A stretch of DNA of 39,507 bases from positions 1-39,507 of the forward strand of contig CAXTFM010000015.1 in assembly GCA_964243435.1 (NCBI GenBank). Reading direction: 5' to 3'. Position 1 is the first letter of the stretch. The number at the start of each line of letters is the position of its first letter. Under the pieces are notes generated by a model. It saw nothing but the letters and a program-made list of their open reading frames with translations. It was not told where the DNA came from and did not search any database. Positions 1 to 7,867 of the stretch are shown here, piece after piece. The translations under genes and the position numbers were made by a program. Origin of the DNA: RH-AL1 sp964243435 (GTDB lineage: Bacteria > Pseudomonadota > Alphaproteobacteria > Rhizobiales > Beijerinckiaceae).

Positions 1-3000
1 GCTGTCGAAGGCGGCGCGGGCCTGCGCCACCGTGAGCTGGTTCAACGCCCCGATCACGGCGGCACCGCCCGAGTTCGGCGCCACGATGCGGGCGCCGTTG
101 TCGAGCGCACCCGCCACCGCGACCTGGTTGTGCGTGCTGGCGGCCGAACGGAACGCGTTGGCCTGCACCAGCCTCAAAAAGACGTCGTTCGCATCATACG
201 AGAGGCTGGGCGCAAGAAACGCCAGGTTGGTCGCCACGGCGGTGTCGAAGCGGCCCGTCACGCCGTCGCTCGACGTGAGGATCGTGTACCGCTGGTTGAC
301 GCTGTAGATGCCGCTGCCAGCCGCGACCTGCACCGTGCCGCCGTTGATCGTGGTGACGCCGTTCACCTTCACGAAGCTGTTCTGCGCCGAGCCGATCGCG
401 ACGTCGTAGAACGAGCCCGGCTGGAAGGTGAGCGGGCCATTGATGGTCAGCGTGCCGTAGGGATTGGCGGCATTGCCGCCAGCCAGCGTGCCGCCGGCGT
501 TGATGATGGGGTCGCCGATCGTGCCGGCGCCGGACAGGGTGCCGCCCGCGTTCACCGCGATGTCGTTGGAAGTGATGGAGCCGTCGACCTCCAGCGTGCC
601 GCCGTCGACCTTGACCGCGCCGCTGAAGGTGCTGGCGCCGGACACGGTGAAGGTGGACGAGCCTGCCTTGGTCAGGCCGCCTGTCCCGACCATGCTGCCG
701 GAGAAGGTGCCGGTCGCGGCCGTGTAGGTCAGGGTGGCGGTCCCGAGCTGGACGGTGCCGTCGCCGACCAGCGAGCCGATCGTCTGGCTATGGTTGTTCA
801 AGGCGAGCGTGCCGTTGTCGATGACCACGGCGCTGGGGCCAAGCACGTTGGCGGCGCCGGTCTGCAGGGTGGCGCCCGCCGCGATCCCGACCGCCGACGC
901 ATTGGCCGTGGCGCCGGTCTGCACCAGCGTGCCCTGAAGCACGGTGGTGGCGCCGGCGTAGTTGCCGCCGGCAAAGGTGAAGGTGCCGGCACCCGTCTTG
1001 GTCAGGCTGCCGGTGTCGCCCGCCGCACCGAGCGTGCCGGAGAAGGTGCCCGCGCCGACGCCGAGCGTGCTGGCGCCGAGCATCACGGTGCCGCTGCCGT
1101 AAAGCGCCGCGATGCTTGTCGCGCCATTGCCGGACAGGTTCAGCGTGCCGTTGGCCGTGACGCCGCTCGAGGCTGCGAGGCTTGCGCCATCGGTGAGCCT
1201 AAGTGTCGCCCCCGCCTCGATCGCGGTCGCGCCGCCATAGTTGGCGACCGCGCCCGACAGCGTCTGCGTGCCGCCCGCCACTGTGAAGCCGCCGGTGTCG
1301 CCCACGGCGCCGAGTGAGCCGGAAAAGCTCGTTGACCCGCCGCTCACGGTGAGCGTGTTGCTGCCGAGGCTCACCGCGCCGGCCTGGCCGATCGCCGCAT
1401 CGGCAAGGGTGGTGATCGTTGCGCCGCCGTTCGCCGCGCCGGAGATGTCGAAGGTGCCGCCCGTTGCCAAGGCGACGCCGCTCGAGCCCGCGATCGAGCC
1501 GGCACCCGTCAAGGCCAGGGTCGCGCCGGCCGCGATCGTCGTTGCGCCGGTGTAGCCGTTCGCCCCGGCCAGGGCCACCGTTCCCGCCGTGCCGGCCGAG
1601 TCGACGATCGCGAGGCTCCCCGTCCCGTCGCCGTTCGCGATCGCACCCGAGTAGGTGAAGGTGTATCCGTTCGCGTCGATGATCCCGCCTGCGGCGTTGA
1701 GCAGGCCGTCGTTGGCGATCGTGAAGGCGCCGCCCGCCTGCAGCGTGCCGCCGTCGAAGGTCAGGGTGCCGGTACCGATCGCCGACGCGTTGATCGCGCC
1801 GGGGCTGCCGTCCGTGTCGATCCCGACGCGCAGGCGTCCGCCCGACAGCGTCGTTCCACCGGAATAGGTGTTGGCACCCGACAGCACGACGGTGCCGCTG
1901 GATCCTGAGCTGTCGGTGATCGTCAGGGTGCCCGGGCCGTAGTTGTTCCAATTGTCCGTGATCGTGCCGGCATGGGTGAAGGTGTGCCCGTTGGCATCGA
2001 TGGTGCCGCCGGTGGCGTTGATCTGCGCCGCGTTGGCGAGCGTGAAGTCGCCTCCGGCCTGCAGCGTGCCGCCGTCGAAGGTCAGGGTGCCGGTACCGAT
2101 CGCCGACGCGTTGATCGCGCCGGGGCTGCCGTCCGTGTCGATCCCGACGCGCAGGCGTCCGCCCGACAGCGTCGTTCCACCGGAGTAGGTGTTGGCACCC
2201 GACAGGACAACGGTGCCGCCGAGGCCTGCCGGGTCGGCGATGGTGAGGCTGCCCGGCCCGTTGCCGTCCCCGATCGTGCCGGCGTAGGTGAAGGTATGCC
2301 CGGCAGCGTCGATCGTGCCCCCGCTCATGTTGACGAATGCCGCGTTGGCGACGGTGAAATCGCCGCCGCCCTGGAGCGTGCCGCCGTCAAAGGTGAGCGC
2401 ACCCGTTCCCAAGGCAGACGACGCGATCGCGCCGGGGCCGCCGACCGTGTCGCTCCCGATCTGGAGTGTCCCGGAGGAGAGTGCGGTGCCGCCGGAGTAG
2501 GTGTTGGCGCCCGACAGGACCAGCGTTCCCGGACCATATTTCACCAATCCCCCGAGACCGGCGATCGGGGCGGAGATGGTGGCGGTCACCCCGGCGTCGG
2601 TCTCGACCGAGGCGATGCCGTCCGGCAGCAGGCGGCTACCCGGCGCCGCCGCGATCGAATAGCCGTCGGTGAAGAACTGCAACTGCTGGAAGGTGATGTC
2701 GCCGCTTGCCGTGACCTGCCCCGCCGCGCCGGCGAAGATCGCGGACGAAGCGTTCCAGGCTTGGTTGCCGGTGAGACCGGCGTCCTTCCAGCTGCTGCCG
2801 CCATTGTCCCAGATGCCCGAGCCACCGCTGGCCGAGCCCGCCGCCCTGGCCGGGTCCCAGCGAAGCGGGTCAGAGAACTGGAGCTGCATGGCAAGGTTGG
2901 CTGACCAGCCGACGCCATCCCAGCTGCCGTTGAAGGCGTCGCCGTTGGAGTACACAAACGTGCCGCCGGAATCGACCCGCGAGGGCAGGATGCCCCAGTT

Positions 3001-3474
3001 GAAGCTGGGATTGGCCGTCTGCGGAGGGGTCTGCGTCGTGTAGAACACGACGTACTGATTGCCGGGCACGAGCTGGGCGTCCAGCATGGTGCGCGTGCTG
3101 ACGAAGCTGCCGCTGGCGGGCGTGCTCAGCGTCATGACGGGCGAAGCGTAGAGCGCCGGCCCGACAAGCTCGCTGCCGTCCCACTGGTACACGAAGGCCT
3201 GGTAGTTGACGACGGCAGCGGCACCCCCCGACGTGATGAAGAAGTTGATGCTTGAGGCATGGGTCGTCCCAGCCGTCGCCGTGAAGCTCTCGCCGTAGGT
3301 CGGCGTCGGACCGCCCACGCCCCACGAAGACACGCTGTTGCCGCCGTCCCAAGAGGAAAGCGTGTCGAGCGCGCCAGCGGCCGATGCCGGGCCGGCGCCC
3401 AGCATTGCGCAACCCGCCCCGATCAGCGCCGATGAACGCAGGAGCACGTGACGTAAAGATTCGCTGCGGGCCAT
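1..3474 (-). CDS. Autotransporter adhesin with PATR repeats, C-terminus cut by window edge
   Basis: An open frame of 1158 codons runs from an ATG at 3474 to the first base of the window without a stop. The N-terminus has a signal peptide (charged start, hydrophobic core, cleavage expected after Ala-Ser-Ala near residue 33). Residues about 34-170 form a globular domain rich in aromatic residues and lacking the repeats. From about residue 300 onward come many Gly/Ser/Thr-rich strands of the type LSGANTYSGGTTLSGG and GTGTLTFDGGTLQAGG, the passenger-associated-transport-repeat signature of type V autotransporters, which fold as a right-handed beta-helix. The last visible residues (GALNQLTVAQARAAFDS) resemble the junction that precedes the outer-membrane barrel, so the barrel should follow within about 300 residues outside the window. 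Known for the family: self-secreted surface adhesin or effector. The ligand is unknown. No partner gene is visible. Confidence 0.9.
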   Translation of the reverse strand, partial: MARSESLRHVLLRSSALIGAGCAMLGAGPASAAGALDTLSSWDGGNSVSSWGVGGPTPTYGESFTATAGTTHASSINFFITSGGAAAVVNYQAFVYQWDGSELVGPALYASPVMTLSTPASGSFVSTRTMLDAQLVPGNQYVVFYTTQTPPQTANPSFNWGILPSRVDSGGTFVYSNGDAFNGSWDGVGWSANLAMQLQFSDPLRWDPARAAGSASGGSGIWDNGGSSWKDAGLTGNQAWNASSAIFAGAAGQVTASGDITFQQLQFFTDGYSIAAAPGSRLLPDGIASVETDAGVTATISAPIAGLGGLVKYGPGTLVLSGANTYSGGTALSSGTLQIGSDTVGGPGAIASSALGTGALTFDGGTLQGGGDFTVANAAFVNMSGGTIDAAGHTFTYAGTIGDGNGPGSLTIADPAGLGGTVVLSGANTYSGGTTLSGGRLRVGIDTDGSPGAINASAIGTGTLTFDGGTLQAGGDFTLANAAQINATGGTIDANGHTFTHAGTITDNWNNYGPGTLTITDSSGSSGTVVLSGANTYSGGTTLSGGRLRVGIDTDGSPGAINASAIGTGTLTFDGGTLQAGGAFTIANDGLLNAAGGIIDANGYTFTYSGAIANGDGTGSLAIVDSAGTAGTVALAGANGYTGATTIAAGATLALTGAGSIAGSSGVALATGGTFDISGAANGGATITTLADAAIGQAGAVSLGSNTLTVSGGSTSFSGSLGAVGDTGGFTVAGGTQTLSGAVANYGGATAIEAGATLRLTDGASLAASSGVTANGTLNLSGNGATSIAALYGSGTVMLGASTLGVGAGTFSGTLGAAGDTGSLTKTGAGTFTFAGGNYAGATTVLQGTLVQTGATANASAVGIAAGATLQTGAANVLGPSAVVIDNGTLALNNHSQTIGSLVGDGTVQLGTATLTYTAATGTFSGSMVGTGGLTKAGSSTFTVSGASTFSGAVKVDGGTLEVDGSITSNDIAVNAGGTLSGAGTIGDPIINAGGTLAGGNAANPYGTLTINGPLTFQPGSFYDVAIGSAQNSFVKVNGVTTINGGTVQVAAGSGIYSVNQRYTILTSSDGVTGRFDTAVATNLAFLAPSLSYDANDVFLRLVQANAFRSAASTHNQVAVAGALDNGARIVAPNSGGAAVIGALNQLTVAQARAAFDS
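1737..1884 (-). repeat. 148-bp near-identical repeat inside the autotransporter, copy 2
   Basis: Matches 2058-2205 with a single mismatch (position 1864) at an offset of 321 bp, that is 107 codons in frame. It encodes the passenger segment containing SGGTTLSGGRLRVGIDTDG. The identity is far higher than between the other passenger strands, so this is a recent in-frame duplication or a gene-conversion tract. Confidence 0.9.
2058..2205 (-). repeat. 148-bp near-identical repeat inside the autotransporter, copy 1
   Basis: Partner of 1737-1884. A third, clearly diverged copy of the same motif lies at about 2378-2530 (protein text LSSGTLQIGSDTVGGPG), so the unit has been reused at least three times in the passenger. 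Confidence 0.9.
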
Positions 3475-4172
3475 TGATCACCGACGTGGCTAAACCGTCT
3501 TCCACCTCGGACTAAGCGGGCCTATGGTGAACAAAGAATTAGAGGCGCAGTTTTCGCCTGCGTTTTACTTCCCGCATGGACTTAACATAAGCTAAGAATG
3601 ACAGCGTGGATGCGAGCGTCGACGTCATATGCTTGTCTGTTTTCAAGCCGAAGTCTCGCGGTATTTTAACATAGGCTAATAACAGCGACGGATAGCCGAT
3701 CGCCTGCGTCCTATGCCTTCAATTGCTTTTACCGAGGGTCCGCTTACCTTCGTCGGATCGTCTCGAAAGCAGGACGTCCGCCAGCGCAGACGATCGCGCG
3801 TGCAGTCCGGCGGGCGGCCGCGTTCGGCGGCGTGCCGCTCAGGACCATCGTCGAGATGGCAGCCCTGGCCTGCGCCATCCCCAGCGGAGGAGGATGAGGC
3901 CGAGCGCTTCAACAGCGACCGCTTCGGCCATCTGGGGTCGCGCGGGCCGTGCCCCGGTGCAGACGCTCGCGAGCCCGCCGCTTCGATGCACCTGCAGTAC
4001 GAGCGAGAGCGCCTCGAAGGCGCAGCTCGTGAGCTTCCGTGACTGGGAGATCCGCCGACAGATCGGGCTTGCGCTTGCGCCAGCGTCGGCGCAAGGGCGT
4101 CCACGACAGATCGCCACCGCCCGCAGGTCCCCTGCCCGCGGGTCCGCGGCCGGGAAAGCGTGGGAAAACGTC
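3475..4172. other. Divergent intergenic region, 698 bp
   Basis: Lies between the autotransporter start (minus strand) and the MFS permease start (plus strand), so it should hold both promoters. The first 230 bases are visibly more AT-rich than the surroundings and contain a 14-bp direct repeat (separate entry) and a small inverted repeat AGGCG/CGCCT at 3543-3559. From about 3720 to 4170 open frames exist on both strands, but none has a recognisable domain or ribosome binding site. I see no gene in it. Confidence 0.6.
3582..3679. repeat. Pair of 14-bp direct repeats TTAACATARGCTAA
   Basis: Copies at 3582-3595 (TTAACATAAGCTAA) and 3666-3679 (TTAACATAGGCTAA), identical at 13 of 14 positions and 84 bp apart, about eight helical turns. 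They lie 108-205 bp upstream of the autotransporter ATG in an AT-rich patch. Placement suggests regulator binding sites, but no regulator gene is nearby, so the role is inferred only. Confidence 0.45.
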
Positions 4173-5471
4173 ATGCCCTTCAAGCGGGGTTGGGTCGCGC
4201 TGCTGCTGTTCGCCCTGGCAATGATCAACTACGTCGACCGGGTCACCCTGTCGTTCGCCGCCGGGCCGATCGCGAAGGAGTACGGGCTCAGCCCCGTCGC
4301 GCTCGGCTACCTGTTCTCGTCCTTCCTGTGGACCTACACGCTCGGCCTGATCCCGATGGGTCTGCTGGTCGACCGCTACGGCGCCAAGCGGGTCGCCGGC
4401 GTCGGGTTGGGCCTGTGGTCGGTCGCCACCGCCCTGACGGGGCTCGCGTCCGGCTTCGCGACGCTGCTCGCGACCCGGCTCGCCATGGGCGCGGGCGAGG
4501 CGAGCACCAACCCGACGGGCGCGCGGGTCATCCGCGAGTGGATGCCGGCGTCCGAACGCGGCACGATGAACGCGGCCTTCAACAGCGGCGCCTATGCGGG
4601 TCCGGCGCTTTGTGCGCTCCTCGCCGGCCCCATCATCGCCGCCTTCGGCTGGCGCAGCCTGTTCTTCATCGCCGGCAGCCTCGGAGCGCTCTGGTTGTTC
4701 TGCTGGCTCGTGTGGTTCAAGCGGCCGGAGGACGCCGCTTGGCTGAGCGAGGGCGAGCGGGCGAAGATCCTCGCCGAACGCACCGGCAACGCGGCACCGG
4801 GCGCGGGTGACACGGGCCTGCTCCGGCTCCTTTCGAGCGGGACGACGCTGTGGGGTCTCGCCCTCACCATGGGGTGCAACGTGTACTCTCAGTACCTCTT
4901 CCTGACGTGGCTTCCGAGCTACCTTCAGACCACGAAGGGGCTGACCATCGCCAAGACGGGACTGTACGCCGCGATACCCTACGCCGTCGCCGTCGTGCTG
5001 TGCATCGGCATCGGCCGCTTGAGCGATCACCTGCTCGGGGGCGAGGTCGGGCACGGGAAGCGACGAACCGTGATCGCGACCACGCTCGTCCTGGCCTCCG
5101 TGATCCTTCTCGCGCCGCTCGTTGACCAGGTTTGGCTGATCCTGGCGCTGGTCGCGCTGTCGTTGAGCTGCATCGCCTCCACGACCTCGCTCACCTTTTC
5201 GCTCGTCAACGACCTGCTCCCCGATCCGCGCAACATCGGGGTCGCGATGGCCTTCGTGATCGTCGGCGGGAACATCTTCGGGCTGATGGCTCCGATCGTC
5301 ACCGGCTACGTCATTCAGCTGACCGGGAGCTACGACGTCGCCTTCGTCGTCGCCGGCGTGCTTCTCATCTGCGGCGCGGTTTGCGTGCTGACCTTGACGC
5401 GCCGGCCGATCGGATCGTGCGGCCTGCATCCGGTGCGACCCGGTGCGGTCTCGACCGCCAACACCAGCTGA
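4173..5471 (+). CDS. MFS permease, anion:cation symporter type
   Basis: 432 residues, about 12 predicted membrane helices, the normal length for the family. The start ATG at 4173 begins MPFKRGWVALLLFALAMINYVDR, typical of the ACS family (hexuronate, glucarate, phthalate permeases). The loop 2-3 signature DRYGAKR is present, and the helix 4-5 region GEASTNPTGARVIREWMP followed by ERG and FNSG matches the family pattern GEAPAFPAG..EWFP..ERG. The frame stays open upstream to about 3723, but that extension has no family similarity, so the first membrane-helix ATG was chosen; the ribosome binding site is weak. The gene stands alone. Predicted role: proton-coupled uptake of an organic acid anion at the inner membrane; substrate not predictable. 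Confidence 0.88.
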   Translation: MPFKRGWVALLLFALAMINYVDRVTLSFAAGPIAKEYGLSPVALGYLFSSFLWTYTLGLIPMGLLVDRYGAKRVAGVGLGLWSVATALTGLASGFATLLATRLAMGAGEASTNPTGARVIREWMPASERGTMNAAFNSGAYAGPALCALLAGPIIAAFGWRSLFFIAGSLGALWLFCWLVWFKRPEDAAWLSEGERAKILAERTGNAAPGAGDTGLLRLLSSGTTLWGLALTMGCNVYSQYLFLTWLPSYLQTTKGLTIAKTGLYAAIPYAVAVVLCIGIGRLSDHLLGGEVGHGKRRTVIATTLVLASVILLAPLVDQVWLILALVALSLSCIASTTSLTFSLVNDLLPDPRNIGVAMAFVIVGGNIFGLMAPIVTGYVIQLTGSYDVAFVVAGVLLICGAVCVLTLTRRPIGSCGLHPVRPGAVSTANTS

Positions 5472-5688
5472 TCGCACCGGCCGCGCAGCGTCCAGTTCGG
5501 CGCCTTCGACGCCGGGCCTCCTCATCGACGAGGTGCGGGCCGCCTTCCGCGGCTTGCGGTGAAGGCGACCGACCCATCAACCGTTTCGCGCCCGTCGACG
5601 TCGTTCCAAACACCCGACACCATCCCCTGAACCGGGCGTTCATCGTGACGGGAATGGCCTTTTGGACGATGGTGGCGCTGGGAGCAGT

Positions 5689-7122
5689 TCAGCCGGCATC
5701 GTTCAGAAGGCCCCAGAACCCGTACTTGCGTCCGTGATCCCGCTTGAGCGCGTCGTAATAGGCCGGGTGGCCGGCAAGCCCCGCGGCGGCGACCTCGTCG
5801 ACATGGATGAGGGCGAGCGTGGCGAGGTAGCGCGCGGCATGGCCGTAGGCCGGGGAGCGGCCCCGCCCAAGTATGTCGTCGACAAGCGCCCGGTACAGCA
5901 CCGTCGCCGCGGCGGGTTGGTCGTGCTCCAGAGCCTCGGCCGCCGGCGCCAGCGTCTCGTAATACCGGCCATCCCAAGCGTCGGCATGGCCGAGGACGAG
6001 CTTGGACGCGAGGTCGAGACGCGGCCAGGTCAGGAGAAAGGCGAGGGCGCGATAGCGCTGCGGGTGCGCGGCGACGTGGGCGAAGGCGCGCTCGAGCGCC
6101 TCTTCGTCCTCGAAGTCTGGGAGCGCGGCGATGTACGCGCGGAGCAGGTCCACGTCGAGGCTGGTCTCGAACGTCGCCCAGCGCAGCCGCTGCGCCGCGT
6201 CGATGTCCTTGCGTGCCGCCAGGATACGGATTTCAAGCCGGATCTGCCGGTGGGCGAAGACGTCGGTCGCGGCAGCCCCGTCCGCCACGTCCTCCAACGA
6301 CATCGCGCGCAAGCCGGGGCGGCGTGGTCTGCGAACCCAATCCAGCGCTTCCGCCGTGCGACCCGCCTGCAGCAGGCGCTCCGCAATGCCGAGGCTGTCC
6401 TGCGTCGGCTCCGGGCGCTGCGCTTCGAGGGCGATGAAGGCATCGACGTCTGCCGCGACGTCCGCGATCGCCTGCCGCGCCCGGAGCAGGCGGTCGCGCC
6501 GAGCTTGCTGGTGCCAGTCCCGCGTCGCTCTTGTCGAGGCAAGCGCCCGCTCCAGGCCGACGTCGAGCGCGGCGAGTTCCTCGGCCGCGAGAACAGGGAG
6601 CATCCCGTGAGCCGCGGTGTCGATCAGGCCATGGTCGTCGGCGAGCAGCGATGGGACGATGCGCTCGACGAGGCTCATCCTGTCCTCGCTCGCCATCCGC
6701 GCGACCAGGGGCGGCATGGCACCGGCCGCGCCTTCAAAGATCACCTGCACCGATCCCGAGGAATCATCCACGCGCTCGAAAACGTGCTCGGCGGCGGCGA
6801 GGAAGCGCAGCACGCGCTCGGTGGCGGCGGCCGGGTCGGCACCGCCGAGTTCGTCGACGATGGTCGAGGCCGTCGCCTTCAGGTCGGCGGCGAAGGTTTT
6901 GCGCTTGTTCCAGTCGACGTACCCCCGTGCGCGTTCCAGGCTGGCGAGGCGTCGGTCGACGATGGCCGCCACGGCGGTCGGTCCTTTGGCGCCCGCGAGC
7001 GCGGCGGTGACGATCCTCTTGAAAGGCGCGTTGTGCTGCGCCTCGTTGACGATGAGCTTTGCCAGCCTTTCGCCGCCGAGCGCGACCAAGGCGTCCTGCG
7101 TCAGCGTCGCTCGTCGTGCCAT
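5689..7122 (-). CDS. DUF6880 family protein
   Basis: 477 residues, mostly alpha-helical and Ala/Leu/Arg/Asp-rich, without signal peptide or membrane helix. The opening pattern (ALVALGGERLAKLI, then KGPTAVAAIVDRRLASLERARGYVDWNKR and FERVDDSSG) is what I recognise as the DUF6880 family, found in many Alphaproteobacteria. Helical repeats through the middle and C-terminus look TPR/HEAT-like, suggesting a scaffold. No catalytic motif is visible and the function is unknown. The start is supported by AAGGTGG six bases upstream. It is monocistronic, tail to tail with the MFS permease (217 bp apart). Confidence 0.75.
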   Translation of the reverse strand: MARRATLTQDALVALGGERLAKLIVNEAQHNAPFKRIVTAALAGAKGPTAVAAIVDRRLASLERARGYVDWNKRKTFAADLKATASTIVDELGGADPAAATERVLRFLAAAEHVFERVDDSSGSVQVIFEGAAGAMPPLVARMASEDRMSLVERIVPSLLADDHGLIDTAAHGMLPVLAAEELAALDVGLERALASTRATRDWHQQARRDRLLRARQAIADVAADVDAFIALEAQRPEPTQDSLGIAERLLQAGRTAEALDWVRRPRRPGLRAMSLEDVADGAAATDVFAHRQIRLEIRILAARKDIDAAQRLRWATFETSLDVDLLRAYIAALPDFEDEEALERAFAHVAAHPQRYRALAFLLTWPRLDLASKLVLGHADAWDGRYYETLAPAAEALEHDQPAAATVLYRALVDDILGRGRSPAYGHAARYLATLALIHVDEVAAAGLAGHPAYYDALKRDHGRKYGFWGLLNDAG

Positions 7123-7510
7123 CGTTCCACCTTGCCATCCGACGTCGCGGGATGACCATAGACGCTGCGGTCCGGCGGGGAGAGCGGGTTGGTGCGCCGA
7201 TCCGCACGCCGCCCAAGGCTCACTGGCACGGAGAGAAGCGCATCAAGACGGCGTCGCTCACCTCGGCCCTGGCCGCGGCGTTGCGGGAGCGAGGCGTCGA
7301 CGAGAGCGTGGCGGCGCTCGCCGCGCAGGCCGAATCGTCGAGGGTGCTTGCCGCCGCGCCCGGAAGCCGACGTTCGCCATCCGGTCAGAACGCGTCACCG
7401 GCCGCGAGACCGGTGCCGACCCGACGCTGACGGAGGCAGGCAGCACGCTCCATGTCGGACGAGCACCCGAGCCTGCGTGCACACGTCGTCATTGTAGCGC
7501 CGCTGCGATG
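7123..7510. other. 388-bp region without an intact gene
   Basis: Separates the DUF6880 start from the RidA stop. The only thing recognised is a fragment resembling the end of a TetR regulator (separate entry). The rest has no convincing coding signal. The DUF6880 promoter should be in its left part. Confidence 0.5.
7221..7331 (+). pseudogene. Possible remnant of a TetR-family regulator C-terminus
   Basis: In one plus-strand frame the 37 residues from HWHGEKRIKTAS through ALAAALRERGVDESVAALA resemble the C-terminal helices of TetR/AcrR regulators (pattern REQIK.ASL..ALA.ALR.RGVDEP.A.LAA). No DNA-binding domain lies in frame upstream and the similarity ends abruptly after residue 37, so if real it is a decayed piece. 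The match is from memory of the family pattern, so confidence is low. Confidence 0.3.
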
Positions 7511-7858
7511 CTATGCAGCTGAAGCTGCGATGATGCCGATCTCGACCTTGTAGGCGGAATTGGCCAGCCGGCTCTCGACGCAGGCGCGCGCCGGCCCAGG
7601 CTTCGACACCCAGGCGTCCCAGACGGCGTTGAAGCGTGCGAAGTCGCCGATATCGGGCAGCCAGATGGTGGCCGACAGGATGTTGGTCTTGTCCGTGCCC
7701 GCCTCGGCGAGCAAGCGGTCGATCTTGGCCAGCACCTGTTTTGTCTGCTCCGTGATGTCGGCCGACCCATCGTCGGGCACCTGGCCGGACAGGTACGCGA
7801 GTCCGCCGTGCACGGTTCCGCCGCTCAATCGATCGCCGGGTCGGAGGTGTCGGATCAT
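7511..7858 (-). CDS. RidA/YER057c/UK114-family imine deaminase
   Basis: 115 residues, full length for the Rid family, covering one chorismate-mutase-like fold. Visible landmarks: GLAYLSGQVPDD near residues 19-30, the DI..QTKQVLAKIDRLLAEAG helix, and the active-site segment PARACVES (Arg91) followed by KVEI (Glu107). In RidA the arginine holds the substrate carboxylate and the glutamate assists water attack. Known for the family: hydrolysis of reactive enamine/imine intermediates to ketoacids, and in catabolic operons more specific deaminations. Starts nine bases after the stop of the molybdopterin oxidoreductase, so the two are almost certainly co-transcribed. It is a divergent Rid, not clearly the housekeeping RidA. 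Confidence 0.88.
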   Translation of the reverse strand: MIRHLRPGDRLSGGTVHGGLAYLSGQVPDDGSADITEQTKQVLAKIDRLLAEAGTDKTNILSATIWLPDIGDFARFNAVWDAWVSKPGPARACVESRLANSAYKVEIGIIAASAA

Positions 7859-7867
7859 GATTGGTTC

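Noticed and set aside
130..2904. Long plus-strand open frames opposite the autotransporter
   Set aside because: They are compositionally odd (Arg/Asp/Gly/Val-rich) mirror frames of the GC-rich minus-strand gene, which has a signal peptide and clear PATR repeats.
3723..4172. In-frame upstream extension of the MFS permease
   Set aside because: Arg/Ser-rich, without family similarity; the protein family begins just before the first membrane helix at 4173.
3676..4228. Minus-strand frames of 129-142 codons upstream of the MFS gene
   Set aside because: No recognisable domain and no ribosome binding site; high GC keeps several frames open there.
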